A DNA stretch of 64,000 nucleotides from JBGPEQ01 sp050180895 (GCA_050180895.1 JBFXDS010000001.1:806001-870000); one strand, 5' to 3'. Shown: positions 41,133 to 49,802, counted from the first letter of the stretch. The notes: generated by a model not told the origin, from the sequence alone. Translations and numbers: made by a program.

Positions 41133-42074
41133 TCAGTGGTGAATATGTCGGCAGTAATGTGCCCGCTCCGTCGGCAGCTCGATGTTGCAGACCGCCGGGC
41201 CGATATCGGGCCAGAGATAGGGCGATGTGACGCCGTTGCGCCCGCGGGCGGCCAAGAGGTTGCGGTGGTCGAGCGAGCGCGTGATGCGGTTGGACTGATT
41301 GCCGCCCAACAGCCACACGCCGCGCGTGTTCTGGACGTTGCCGCCGGGGTTGGCGGGGAGTCCGGCAGGATCATCCAGGAAGGCGACGTGGGCGGCGCCG
41401 GCGTTCCCGACGACGATCACGCAACCCTGCCGCGCCTCTTCGAGCGCCTGGAAGTGCCATGAATTGGATTGGATGAACGAACCGGCGCCGGCGCTGCCGG
41501 TGTGACTGTAACCGGCGCGGTGAAGGCAATAGTTCACGAAAGCGGCACACCAGTGGGCGTTGCGGTCCAAGCTCGGCATTTCGCCTGGATCGTGAACCAC
41601 GCCGCCCCACATCGGAGAAGCGGCGAAGTATTGCTCGTCCCAATCGAGATATGTCTCGGCACGACGCCGGTTGCGGTCGGCCCCCCACCCCGCGATTTCG
41701 GTGTCCCAGCGTTGCCGTTCGGACTGAGCCACCTGCAGCCACAGCGGACCCGCGCCGCTGCGCGGCGCCGGCTCCCGCGCAGAGGGCGGCGGCGCCTGCA
41801 GCCAGGCCGGCAACGGTACGGCGGCGGTCGAGAACCGGGTGTGCGGCTCGAGGCGCGCCCAGGTCCTCCGGCCAAGCATGCCGTCGGGGGTGAGCGGCCG
41901 ATTGGCAGCCTGCCAATCGGCCAGCTTTTGGGCGAAGGTCTCGGCGGTTGTCGACATGGCGCCGATGCCGAGGATCGAGGCGATGGCGCCGTATCGGTCG
42001 ATCCAGCCGATTCGCCGCGCGTTCCGGATGTTGAAGCGCGCGGCTTTGGCGGCCTCCTCAGGAGTCAATCGCAT
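41133..42074 (-). CDS. CHAP/TIGR02594-type amidase-like protein
   Basis: A 313-residue protein. The N-terminal ~90 residues resemble a peptidoglycan-binding-like helical module (FAQKLADWQAANRPLTPDGMLGRRTWARLEPH). The C-terminal domain has the cysteine peptidase/amidase signature NAHWCAAFVNYCLHRAGYSHTGS with the nucleophile Cys, and GAAHVAFLDDP with the His, as in TIGR02594/CHAP domains. Murein hydrolysis is likely. No classic signal peptide is seen, so it may be exported differently or act on phage-like structures. Start ATG at 42074 after CGGAGGTGACC, a very good ribosome-binding site. Confidence 0.75.
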   Translation of the reverse strand: MRLTPEEAAKAARFNIRNARRIGWIDRYGAIASILGIGAMSTTAETFAQKLADWQAANRPLTPDGMLGRRTWARLEPHTRFSTAAVPLPAWLQAPPPSAREPAPRSGAGPLWLQVAQSERQRWDTEIAGWGADRNRRRAETYLDWDEQYFAASPMWGGVVHDPGEMPSLDRNAHWCAAFVNYCLHRAGYSHTGSAGAGSFIQSNSWHFQALEEARQGCVIVVGNAGAAHVAFLDDPAGLPANPGGNVQNTRGVWLLGGNQSNRITRSLDHRNLLAARGRNGVTSPYLWPDIGPAVCNIELPTERAHYCRHIHH

Positions 42075-42212
42075 GGGTCACCTCCGTTCGGTTTCGGATG
42101 CAACGCACGAAGCGCCGATATCGCAGGACATTGCCATCATGATCATCAGACGGCGCACTCCGGTCGTCCACTGTCGGACGCAGACCGTATGCCACGATGG
42201 TTGTATCGGGAC

Positions 42213-42228
42213 AGTGACGACCATCACA
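42213..42228. promoter_or_regulatory. CRP-like site
   Basis: AGTGACGACCATCACA matches TGTGA-N6-TCACA at nine of ten positions. It is 139 bases upstream of the CHAP-type gene start. A perfect site of the same type is at 57011-57026. Confidence 0.35.
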
Positions 42229-42496
42229 GCGTAGCATGTTCGTAGGAAGCGGCGTGTCGCCCGCCTTTGTTCGAGTTCCAACCCATCGCATCGGGGACAA
42301 GCATGCCGATCACGCGGTTGGCGCCACGGCGGAAGAAGTGCCGAAAGCATCCGGAGATGCGCCGCCGCGCGGCGCCGTTCGCGTCCGATGCGGCATCGTC
42401 CGTGGGGATGCCGCGGCGATCAGCCCACGCGGGGGAGGCGGATGGTGGCGCGGAGGCCGGCGGGGCGCACCGAGCGGCCGGCCCTGCCGGCATCGA

Positions 42497-42527
42497 GCGG
42501 GAGCGTCCGCCGCGCGGACGCTCCCGC
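42497..42527 (-). terminator. Hairpin after the SDR gene
   Basis: GCGGGAGCGTCCGC (42497-42510), CGC loop, GCGGACGCTCCCGC (42514-42527): a perfect 14-base stem beginning three bases after the SDR stop codon. No U-tract follows, so it may act as an RNA 3'-end stabiliser rather than a classical terminator. Confidence 0.6.
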
Positions 42528-42530
42528 CGC

Positions 42531-43277
42531 TCAGCGGCCGCCGGAGACGTCGACGATGGCTCCCGTGACGTAGGACGCGCTGTCGGACATCAGCCACAGG
42601 ATGGCCTGCGCGACCTCGTCCGCGGTGCCGATGCGCTTCATCGGCACGGTCGGCACGATGCGGGCGACGCGGTCGTCCGAGCCCGCGCCGGCGTGGATAT
42701 CCGTGTCGATCATGCCCGGGCGCACGGCGTTGACGCGGATGCCTTCGTCCGCCACCTCGCGGGCGAGGCCGAGGGTGAAGGTATCGATCGCGCCCTTCGA
42801 GGCGGCGTAGTGCACGAACTCGCCGGGGCTGCCGAGACGGGCAGCCGCGGAGGAGAGATTGACGATGGCGCCGCCGCGTCCGCCGCGGCGCGTGGACATC
42901 CGCCGCACCGCCTCGCGCGCGGCGACGAAGCAGCCGACGACGTTCACCGCCAACACCCGGGCGACATCCTCGGCGGAGACGTCGTCCACCCGGCAGCCGC
43001 GGCCGACGATGCCGGCATTGTTGACCAGCGCAGTCATAGGACCGAATTCCGAATCAGCGCGGATGAACAGCGCCGCCAGGTCCGCCTCGCGGGCGCTGTC
43101 GGCGTGGACGGCGAGGGCGCGGGAGCCGAGCGCGCGGATTTGCCGCACGACGTCCTCGGCGGCATCCTGCTCGCGCAGGTAGCTGATGACGACGTCGTAT
43201 CCCGCCGCCGCCGCGGCCAGCGCCGTCGCCTTGCCGATGCCGCGGCTGCCGCCGGTGATGACGACGCACTTGCGCAC
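42531..43277 (-). CDS. SDR family oxidoreductase (glucose/ribitol dehydrogenase-like)
   Basis: A 248-residue classical SDR. TGGSRGIG at 8-15, VNNAG at 85-89, catalytic Ser142/143, and YAASK with Tyr157 and Lys161. It ends SYVTGAIVDVSGGR as in FabG-like members. The start is GTG at 43277 following GGAGGATCCGCTCC, which decides against the longer open frame. It is divergent from agmatine deiminase (149 bases between), which may share a control region. The substrate is unknown. Confidence 0.87.
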   Translation of the reverse strand: MRKCVVITGGSRGIGKATALAAAAAGYDVVISYLREQDAAEDVVRQIRALGSRALAVHADSAREADLAALFIRADSEFGPMTALVNNAGIVGRGCRVDDVSAEDVARVLAVNVVGCFVAAREAVRRMSTRRGGRGGAIVNLSSAAARLGSPGEFVHYAASKGAIDTFTLGLAREVADEGIRVNAVRPGMIDTDIHAGAGSDDRVARIVPTVPMKRIGTADEVAQAILWLMSDSASYVTGAIVDVSGGR

Positions 43278-43426
43278 GGAGCGGATCCTCCATCGAAGGT
43301 TGCAAGCGCGTGCAACATTAGGGGCGATCGGCGTACGCACCAAGCCGATTCGCAGGGTCCGGCGCAATTGCCAAACCGCCAAGACGCCACTACAGTCCCG
43401 CCGACGTCAGAAATGGGGAGGACTCC

Positions 43427-44464
43427 GTGGCACGACCGGCCGACGATGGCTTCTTCATGCCCGCGGAGTGGACGCCGCACAGCCGCTGCTGGATGGAATG
43501 GCCGACGCGCGCGGAAACCTGGGGCGATCGCATCGAGGCCGCGCGCGACGCCTATATCGAGGTGGCGACGGCCATCGCCCGCTTCGAGCCGGTCACCATG
43601 ATCGCCAAGCCGAAGAACGTGATCGATGCCTCCCTGCGCGTCGGCAAGGACAAGAACATCAACGTCTATTCCCTGCAGCACGATGATTCCTGGATGCGCG
43701 ACAACGGCCCGACCTTCGTCGTCGATGGCGCGGGCCAGGTGGCCGGCGTCGACTGGCGCTGGAACGCCTGGGGCAACAAATATGCCGATCACGCGCGCGA
43801 CGCGGCCGTGGCGGAGGAGGTGCTGAAGCATCTGGAGATGCGGCGCTACGAGGCGCCCTTCGTGCTCGAAGGCGGCGCCATCCATACGGACGGCGAGGGC
43901 ACGCTGCTGACCACCGAAAGCGTGCTGCTCAACCCGAACCGCAATCCCGGTATCGGCCGCGCCGACATGGAGGAGCTGCTCGCCGCCTATCTCGGCATCC
44001 GCAAGGTGATCTGGCTCGGCGAGGGCCTCAAGGACGACGACACCGACGGGCATGTCGACAACCTCGCCTGCTTCGCCCGGCCGGGCGTCGTGCTGGCGCT
44101 GTCGAGCAGCGATCCCGCCGACGCCAACCACGGGCCGCTGCAGGACAACCTGACCCGCCTGCGCGCCGCGACCGACGCCCAGGGTCGCGCGCTCGAGGTG
44201 GTCGAGATCGAGCAGCCGCGGCCGCGCTACATGCCCGACGGTCGCCGCATCGCCGCGTCCTACATCAATTTCTACGTCGCCAACGGCGCGGTGATCATGC
44301 CGGCCTTCGAGGACCCGCAGGACGCGCGGGCGTTCGAGGCCGTCACGCGCGCCTTTTCCGGCCGCGAAATCGTGCAGGTGCCGGCGGTCGACATCGTCTG
44401 CGGCGGCGGCGGCATCCACTGCATCACGCAGCAGCAGCCGGACGGCGCGCCGACGCCGCGCTGA
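43427..44464 (+). CDS. aguA: Agmatine deiminase
   Basis: A 345-residue guanidine-modifying enzyme converting agmatine to N-carbamoylputrescine and ammonia. Signature segments: MPAEWTPHSRCWMEWPTR, DDSWMRDNGPTFVV, LEGGAIHTDGEGTLLTTE, DTDGHVDNLACF and the terminal CGGGGIHCITQQQP with the nucleophile Cys332. The length fits AguA. The GTG at 43427 follows GGGAGGACTCC. The usual partner (N-carbamoylputrescine amidase, aguB) is not next to it. It offers a route from arginine to putrescine; where the other steps are is not visible. Confidence 0.94.
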   Translation: MARPADDGFFMPAEWTPHSRCWMEWPTRAETWGDRIEAARDAYIEVATAIARFEPVTMIAKPKNVIDASLRVGKDKNINVYSLQHDDSWMRDNGPTFVVDGAGQVAGVDWRWNAWGNKYADHARDAAVAEEVLKHLEMRRYEAPFVLEGGAIHTDGEGTLLTTESVLLNPNRNPGIGRADMEELLAAYLGIRKVIWLGEGLKDDDTDGHVDNLACFARPGVVLALSSSDPADANHGPLQDNLTRLRAATDAQGRALEVVEIEQPRPRYMPDGRRIAASYINFYVANGAVIMPAFEDPQDARAFEAVTRAFSGREIVQVPAVDIVCGGGGIHCITQQQPDGAPTPR

Positions 44465-44476
44465 GAGCGGCGGAGA

Positions 44477-44582
44477 CCCTCACCCTAGCCCTCTCCCACT
44501 GGCGTGGGATAGGGGACTCTGCCGAGCGAACCGCATGACCGAATCCCCTCTCCCGTGAAACGGGAGAGGGCTAGGGTGAGGG
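44477..44582. repeat. Inverted repeat 'CCCTCACCCTAGCCCTCTCCC'-type
   Basis: Arms at 44477-44497 and 44562-44582 (for example CCCTCACCCTAGCCCTCTCC and its inverse), about 64 bases apart, between convergent aguA and fliG. Arms of this type are frequent between genes in many proteobacteria. It probably acts as a bidirectional terminator. Confidence 0.85.
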
Positions 44583-44601
44583 TATGTGAGTCCTTGCGGC
44601 C

Positions 44602-45666
44602 CTAAGCCGCGGCGGCTTCGGCGGGTGGGGCATCGGCAGGCGCGGCGTCCGCCGGCGTCTCCTCGGGCTCCAGCGACAGCAGGCCGGCGGCGGACAGGGC
44701 CTTGGCGAGCAGGACGATCTCCTTCTGCGCCTCCTCGACCTCGGGCTTGCGCGGCGTGCCGCCCGATTCCAGCTCCTCGCGGAACATCTTGGCCTGGCGC
44801 TCGGACATGTTGGCCAGGAAGATCTGCCGGGTCGCCTCGTCCGACAGCTTCAGCGCCAGCGCCAGGCGCGACTTGTCGCATTCCTGCAGCAGCGCCTGAA
44901 TCGAAGCGGGGCCGACCCGCATGAGATCGGCGAAGGTGAACATATGCTTGCGCACGAGGGCCGCATGCTGGGGCGAGATGCTTTCGAGCGAGCCGAGCAG
45001 GCGCGCCTCGGTGTCGCTGTTCACGCGGCCGATCAGATCGGCCATGTAGTTGTGGGGGTCCTTCTTCTTCTCGTGGCTCAGATCCATGCCAAGATCGTTG
45101 CGCAGGGCGCGCTCGATGTCGTCGAGGATCTCCCGGTTGACCGCGGGCACTTCCAGGACACGCACCATGATGTCGGCGGCGGAGTCGGCCGGCAGCTGGG
45201 CCAGCACCTGGGCCGCATAGTCGGCGAACAGCTGCGACAGGACGACGGCGGCCACCTGCGGGTGCTCGTTGCCGAGATACTCGGCGAGCGTCTTGGCCTC
45301 GACCGTCGTGACGCGTTCCCAGGTGTTGTTCTTCGGCGGCCCGCTGATCTCCTGCAGGATGGAATCGACCAGCTCGTCGCGGCCGACCAGCACCGACCGC
45401 AGCAGCCGTTCGGTGGTCTGATGCGTCCCCAGGATGCCGCCGCCCACGGCGATCTGATCGCTGAAATCGTTGAACACGGCCTCGGCGACCGTGGGATCGA
45501 CCTTGCCGAGGCGCGACATCGTCCGCGAGATGGCGCGGATCTCGTCCTCGTTCAGCAGGTCCATCAGCTTGCCCATATGCTCGGGCTGCATGCCCAGGAG
45601 CAGAATGGCGGCACGCTCGGCGCCGCTCAGGCGCTGGAGTTCGGGGGGTGGCTGAAGGGCGCTCAC
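44602..45666 (-). CDS. fliG: Flagellar motor switch protein FliG
   Basis: A 354-residue C-ring protein coupling stator torque to rotor and switching. N-terminal region LSGAERAAILLLGMQPEHMGKLMDLL, the middle-domain GNEHPQVAAVVLSQL with the EHPQ motif that binds FliM, and the C-terminal charge-bearing helix region HAALVRKHMFTFADLMRVGPASIQALLQECDKSRLALALK. An extra Ala/Pro/Glu-rich tail of ~25 residues ends the protein. It is alone: no other flagellar gene is in the window, whereas fliG is normally within fliFGHN-type operons. It could be the main copy moved away or a second paralogue. Confidence 0.93.
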   Translation of the reverse strand: MSALQPPPELQRLSGAERAAILLLGMQPEHMGKLMDLLNEDEIRAISRTMSRLGKVDPTVAEAVFNDFSDQIAVGGGILGTHQTTERLLRSVLVGRDELVDSILQEISGPPKNNTWERVTTVEAKTLAEYLGNEHPQVAAVVLSQLFADYAAQVLAQLPADSAADIMVRVLEVPAVNREILDDIERALRNDLGMDLSHEKKKDPHNYMADLIGRVNSDTEARLLGSLESISPQHAALVRKHMFTFADLMRVGPASIQALLQECDKSRLALALKLSDEATRQIFLANMSERQAKMFREELESGGTPRKPEVEEAQKEIVLLAKALSAAGLLSLEPEETPADAAPADAPPAEAAAA

Positions 45667-45756
45667 ATGGCCTCCGGGTCGAAGGCACCATGTCTATGAT
45701 CTGCCGGTAAAAATGCCGTTACGTTTTCCCGGATAAGCCGGCGGCCTCCACGACCA

Positions 45757-45845
45757 CCCTGCGTCCTTCGACAAGCTCAGGATGAGGGAAAATCTTCGTG
45801 GCACGAAGAAGTAACCTCATCCTGAGCTTGTCGAAGGACGCAGGG
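45757..45845. repeat. Palindromic intergenic repeat, copy D
   Basis: Perfect 31-base arms (45757-45787 and 45815-45845, AAGCTCAGG variant). The loop has CTTCGTGGCACGAAG, itself a small hairpin. It lies between fliG (upstream side) and the 3' end of the 2-hydroxyacid dehydrogenase gene. Confidence 0.9.
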
Positions 45846-45915
45846 GCGTCAGTCCCAATCTCCTGCCGGCCCGGATGCCGGTGGCGAAACCTCGATCCGC
45901 CTGCGACCCTGGGCT

Positions 45916-46881
45916 CTATGCCAGCCGGTCGGGCGGCTCGCGGCCGGCGAACACGGCGTCGAGGTTGTCCAGGCACTTGAAGCCCATGGCGTCGCGCGTC
46001 TCGACCGTGGCGCTTCCCAGGTGCGGCAGCAGGAAGACGTTGGGCAGCGCCCGGTAGCCGGGGTGGATCTTCGGCTCGTTTTCGTAGACGTCGAGGCCGG
46101 CCGCGAACAGCTTGCCCGAGCGCAGCGCGGCGATGAGCGCCTCGTCGTCGACGATGGTCCCGCGGGCCGAATTCACGACGATCGCGCCATCCGGCAGCCT
46201 GGCGATGCGCGCCGCATCGAGAAAATGGTGGGTTTCGGGGCTGGCCGGGCAGTTGATCGAAAGCACGTCGCAATGCGGCAGCAGCTCCTCCGGGTCGTCG
46301 TGGTAGACCGCTCCCTGTTCGAGATCGGGCGGCAGGCGGCCGCGATTGGCATAGTGGATCGTCATGCTGAACCCGCGCGCCCGCCCGGCCAGCGCGCGGC
46401 CGATGCGTCCCATGCCCAGGATGCCGAGCCGCCGGCCCGTCACGTGGCGGCCGAGCATCTCGGTCAGGCCGAGGCCGGTCCACCGATCCTCCCGCACCAG
46501 CCGCTCGCCTTCGCCGGCGCGCCGCGCGGCGCCCAGAATGAGCAGCATGGCGATGTCGGCCGTGGCGTTGGTCAGCACGTCCGGCGTATTGGTCACGACG
46601 ATCCCGCGGGCCTTGGCGGCCGGCAGGTCGATATGCTCGAAGCCGACGGAGAAGGTGGCGATCGCCCGAATCGAGCGCGGCAGCGCCGCGAGGACCTCGC
46701 CGGTCATCCGTTCGGTCGGGGAGACGAGGAGGGCGTCGTGGCCGGCGGCCGCGGCGACCAGCGCGGCGGCGGCGTAGCGGCGATCGTCCGGGTTCAGCGT
46801 CGGCCGATAGTCGCGCGACAACCGGGCGGTCACGGCGTCCGGGAGCTTGCGTGTGACGAGGATGGCGGGTCGATCGGTCAT
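45916..46881 (-). CDS. 2-hydroxyacid dehydrogenase (glyoxylate/hydroxypyruvate reductase-like)
   Basis: A 321-residue D-isomer-specific dehydrogenase. The NAD(P) Rossmann motif is LGILGMGRIGRALAGRARGF; catalytic Arg is in VVNSARGTIVDDEAL, Glu in DVYENEPKIHPGY and His in FLLPHLGSATVETR. The substrate domain keeps FSVGFEHIDLPAAKARGIVVTNTPDVLTNATADIAM, typical of GyaR/GhrB-type enzymes, so reduction of glyoxylate or hydroxypyruvate is the best guess. The ATG at 46881 is followed by the usual start. It is divergent from eipB, 133 bases away. Confidence 0.9.
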   Translation of the reverse strand: MTDRPAILVTRKLPDAVTARLSRDYRPTLNPDDRRYAAAALVAAAAGHDALLVSPTERMTGEVLAALPRSIRAIATFSVGFEHIDLPAAKARGIVVTNTPDVLTNATADIAMLLILGAARRAGEGERLVREDRWTGLGLTEMLGRHVTGRRLGILGMGRIGRALAGRARGFSMTIHYANRGRLPPDLEQGAVYHDDPEELLPHCDVLSINCPASPETHHFLDAARIARLPDGAIVVNSARGTIVDDEALIAALRSGKLFAAGLDVYENEPKIHPGYRALPNVFLLPHLGSATVETRDAMGFKCLDNLDAVFAGREPPDRLA

Positions 46882-47014
46882 TGCGAAGCAACCTCTTGAT
46901 GGATGCGCTGCACGGGGAACGGAACCGTCGCGAAGAATGCTGTTGTCCGCGGCCGACCCATGCCATAGTTTTCGCGGTGCTGGAACAGCAAATCCCTCAA
47001 CGGTTCATTTGTCC

Positions 47015-47830
47015 ATGTCGGTACGCGCACGTCTCGCCAGGGTGAGCCTGGTGATCCTTTGTCTATGCCTCGGTGACGCCCGGACTTCCGCGGCGGCGTT
47101 CGAGGTCGTTCCGCATGGGGCGGTCTACGACTTGGCGTTCGGCGGCTCGAGCGGCCGCAGCGATGTCGTGGACGTGACGGGGACCATGGCCTTCGAATGG
47201 GAAGACACCTGCGACGGCTGGAGCGTCACGCAGCGGACGGTGATGTCGTTCGCCTATTCCTCGGGCGACGTCATCGACATCGGCTGGAACGTCGTGACCT
47301 GGGAAGCGAAGGATGGGCTCCGCTACCGCTACTTCATCCGCAACTTCGAGAACGGCGAGGTGAAGGAGGAATTCCGCGGCGAAGCGCGTCTGGACGGTCC
47401 GGGCAAGGGAGGCATCGCCGAATACGCCCTTCCCGAAGGCCGCACGGTGACGCTGCCGGCCGGCACGCTCTTCCCGACTGCCCATACCCTGGAGCTGCTG
47501 AAGCGAATCGAAGCCGGCGAGTCCTTCTTCTGGGCCACGATCTTCGATGGCTTCAACGAGGATGGCCTGTCCGACGTCAATGCCGTCATGGCGACGCAGA
47601 GCGCGTCCGAAGCGGCCGCGCCCGGCCGGCCGCCGCTGCTGTCCTCGGCCCCGTCGAGCCGGGTCACGCTGGCCTTCTTCGACCACGCCAACGAATCGGC
47701 CGAACCCGACCAGGAGCAGCAGATCCGTCTCCACCTGAACGGCGTCGTCGAGACCATCACGTTCGATTTCGGCGACTTCGACGTCAACGGAACGCTGAGG
47801 GACCTGAAGGCGCTGCCGTCGCCCTGCTGA
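47015..47830 (+). CDS. eipB: Cell envelope integrity protein EipB (DUF1849)
   Basis: A 271-residue periplasmic protein. A signal peptide (MSVRARLARVSLVILCLCLG..) ends near residue 28. The DUF1849 region runs from VPHGAVYDLAFGG through GTMAFEWEDTCDGWSVTQR to the end. EipB of Brucella is a spiral-like beta protein with one conserved disulfide; the two cysteines expected are here at Cys66 and at the very last residue, Cys271. EipB is restricted to Alphaproteobacteria and protects the envelope. The ATG at 47015 is chosen for the signal peptide. It converges on dinB, with stops four bases apart. Confidence 0.9.
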   Translation: MSVRARLARVSLVILCLCLGDARTSAAAFEVVPHGAVYDLAFGGSSGRSDVVDVTGTMAFEWEDTCDGWSVTQRTVMSFAYSSGDVIDIGWNVVTWEAKDGLRYRYFIRNFENGEVKEEFRGEARLDGPGKGGIAEYALPEGRTVTLPAGTLFPTAHTLELLKRIEAGESFFWATIFDGFNEDGLSDVNAVMATQSASEAAAPGRPPLLSSAPSSRVTLAFFDHANESAEPDQEQQIRLHLNGVVETITFDFGDFDVNGTLRDLKALPSPC

Positions 47831-47833
47831 AAT

Positions 47834-49144
47834 TTAGCCGCCGGGCTTGTCGCGGCGGGCCGGCCTAGCCGGGGCGGCGGCAAGGCCGCGGCCGCGGCGG
47901 ATCGAATCGGGCCCGAGGCGTCCGCGGACCGTCTCGATCGCGCGCTCGAGGCCGGCCATCCGGCGCCCCTGCGGATCGAGCAGATCGGCGGGATCGGCGT
48001 CCCTGGCCGGGACCAGGTCGGTGCCGCCGACGCCGATCAGGCGGAAGCGGCGGCCGTCCGCCTCATGCTCCAGCAATGGCAGGGCGGTCCGATAGAGGAG
48101 GTCGGCCAGCTGCGTCGGCGTCTCCAGACGGTGGCGGCGCGTGACGATCTGGAAATCCCGGCTCTTCAGCTTGAGGACCACGGTCCTGGCGCCAAGGTCC
48201 GCCTGTCGCAGCCGGGCTGCGACCCGCTCGCAGAGCGGCCATAGGATTGCCGCCAGCTGGCCGGCGTCGCTCAGGTCGCTCTCGAACGTCGTCTCGGCCG
48301 AGACGCTCTTGGTGGGGGCATCCGGGTCGACGGCGCGGTCGTCCTCGCCGCGGGCGAACCTGGCCAGGCGGTGGCCGATGGCGCCATAGCGGCGGACCAG
48401 GTCGCGTTCCTCGGTCCCCTGCAGCTGGCCGATCGTCGCAATGCCGTCCGCGGCAAGCCGTTGGGCCAAGGCGCGGCCGACGCCCCAGATCAGCCCGACC
48501 GGCTTGCCCGCGAGGAAGCCGACCGCCTCCCCGCGGCCGATCACGGCAAAGCCGCGGGGTTTGTCGAGATCAGATGCTACTTTAGCAAGAAATTTGTTGT
48601 AACTCAGGCCAATAGAAACCGTTACTCCGATTTTACGTTCGATCTGAAGGGCCAGCCGGGCCAGCGTCCGGGCCGGGCAGCTGTGATGCAGCCGGTCGGT
48701 GCCCCCAAGGTCGAGGAACGCCTCGTCGATCGACAGCGGCTCGACCAGGGGGGTCGTCGCCAGCATCAACCGGCGCACCTGTTCGCCGACCGCCTGATAC
48801 TTCTCCATGTCCGGCGGCACGACCACCGCTTCCGGGCAAAGCTGGCGTGCCCTATACATCGGCATGGCCGAGCGGACGCCGTAGATGCGGGCCACATAGC
48901 AGGCGGCCATGACGACGCCCCGGCGCCCCCCGCCGACGACGACCGGCTTGTCGCGCAGGTCGGGATTGTCGCGCTTCTCGACGCTGGCGTAAAAGGCATC
49001 GCAGTCGATATGGGCGATGCCGAGGGCGGTCAGCTCGGGATGGGCGAGGAGGCGGGGCGATCCGCAGGCCGGACACCGGCCCGTCGGGGCGGCAACCGCC
49101 CCGACGGCAGCGCAGTCGCGGCACAGGGTCGACAGCAGCGGCAT
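47834..49144 (-). CDS. dinB: DNA polymerase IV (DinB)
   Basis: A 436-residue Y-family translesion polymerase. Palm motifs: HIDCDAFYASVE (Asp47) and LSIDEAFLDL (Asp140, Glu141); GLSYNKFLAKVASDLDKPRG and the helix-hairpin-helix region IWGVGRALAQRLAADGIATIG follow. A distinctive N-terminal extension carries Cys8-x2-Cys11 and Cys24-x2-Cys27, a zinc ribbon seen in many alphaproteobacterial DinB proteins. No obvious beta-clamp pentapeptide is seen at the extreme C-terminus, which is basic and Ala/Arg-rich. It is divergent from divK, with a CtrA-like site between them. Confidence 0.93.
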   Translation of the reverse strand: MPLLSTLCRDCAAVGAVAAPTGRCPACGSPRLLAHPELTALGIAHIDCDAFYASVEKRDNPDLRDKPVVVGGGRRGVVMAACYVARIYGVRSAMPMYRARQLCPEAVVVPPDMEKYQAVGEQVRRLMLATTPLVEPLSIDEAFLDLGGTDRLHHSCPARTLARLALQIERKIGVTVSIGLSYNKFLAKVASDLDKPRGFAVIGRGEAVGFLAGKPVGLIWGVGRALAQRLAADGIATIGQLQGTEERDLVRRYGAIGHRLARFARGEDDRAVDPDAPTKSVSAETTFESDLSDAGQLAAILWPLCERVAARLRQADLGARTVVLKLKSRDFQIVTRRHRLETPTQLADLLYRTALPLLEHEADGRRFRLIGVGGTDLVPARDADPADLLDPQGRRMAGLERAIETVRGRLGPDSIRRGRGLAAAPARPARRDKPGG

Positions 49145-49195
49145 GGCGCCGAATCCTTGGCTCGCCCGGGTCGGCCGGGCAGAATACCGAAAATC

Positions 49196-49211
49196 CTAAC
49201 TAATTGTTAAC
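49196..49211 (+). promoter_or_regulatory. CtrA-like box upstream of divK
   Basis: CTAA-CTAATTG-TTAAC matches the CtrA consensus TTAA-N7-TTAAC with one mismatch in the first base. It lies 115 bases upstream of the divK start and 52 bases upstream of dinB. CtrA control of divK is known in Caulobacter. Confidence 0.5.
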
Positions 49212-49325
49212 GATAGGCTGATACTTCTCGGAGGGTCGAAACAGGGCTCGGCGGACCGCTCGGAACCGCCCGTGGCGAAAGGACTTACAGGGCCGGGACG
49301 TGCGTTCACGGTTAGGTGAGGAGAG

Positions 49326-49763
49326 ATGACACAGAACAACGTGGTTGCCGCAACGGCCCGCACGCGCGCGCAGGAAGAGGCGCCGCCGACGCCGGCCCAT
49401 CCGAAGACGATCCTCGTCGTCGAGGACAACGAGCTCAACATGAAGCTCTTTCACGACCTGCTGGAAGCGCACGGCTACAACATCCTGCAGACACGCGACG
49501 GCATGGAGGCGCTGAAGTTGGCGCGTCATCACCGGCCCGATCTCATCCTGATGGACATCCAGCTGCCCGAAGTCTCGGGCCTCGAGGTGACCAAGTGGAT
49601 CAAGGAGGATGACGAACTGAAGGCCATCCCCATCATCGCCGTGACGGCGTTCGCGATGAAGGGCGACGAGGAGAAGATCCGCGAGGGCGGCTGCGAGGCC
49701 TACATTGCCAAGCCGATCTCGGTGACCAATTTCCTCAAGACCGTCCAGCAGTTCTTGAGCTAG
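49326..49763 (+). CDS. divK: Cell-cycle response regulator DivK
   Basis: A 145-residue single-domain receiver. TILVVEDNELNMKLFHDLLEAHGY gives the acidic pair, LILMDIQLPEVSG the phosphoacceptor Asp77, and VTAFAMKGDEEKIREGGCEAYIAKPIS the Thr and Lys. Very close to DivK, which governs CtrA phosphorylation through DivL/CckA and is phosphorylated by PleC/DivJ. It has ~25 extra N-terminal residues compared with usual DivK (MTQNNVVAATARTRAQEEAPPTPAHPK); the ATG at 49326 follows GAGGAGAG, so the extension looks real. pleD follows after 39 bases. Confidence 0.93.
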   Translation: MTQNNVVAATARTRAQEEAPPTPAHPKTILVVEDNELNMKLFHDLLEAHGYNILQTRDGMEALKLARHHRPDLILMDIQLPEVSGLEVTKWIKEDDELKAIPIIAVTAFAMKGDEEKIREGGCEAYIAKPISVTNFLKTVQQFLS

Positions 49764-49802
49764 AGTTCCTCGGAAACTGCCGAACCGTGGGTTGTTTGTA
49801 GG

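Larger units (their letters stand above)
42075..42530. other. Intergenic region between the CHAP-type and SDR genes
   Basis: A gap of 456 bases. It contains a CRP-like half-palindrome (42213-42228), and a strong hairpin at 42497-42527 directly after the SDR stop. Short open frames exist on both strands, but their composition (Arg/Ala/Gly-rich) is that of random GC-rich DNA, and I see no recognisable gene. Confidence 0.45.

Noticed and set aside
42302..42530. A small protein gene in the CHAP-SDR gap
   Set aside because: The frame is Arg/Ala/Gly-rich, has no ribosome-binding site and runs on antisense into the SDR gene; no support.
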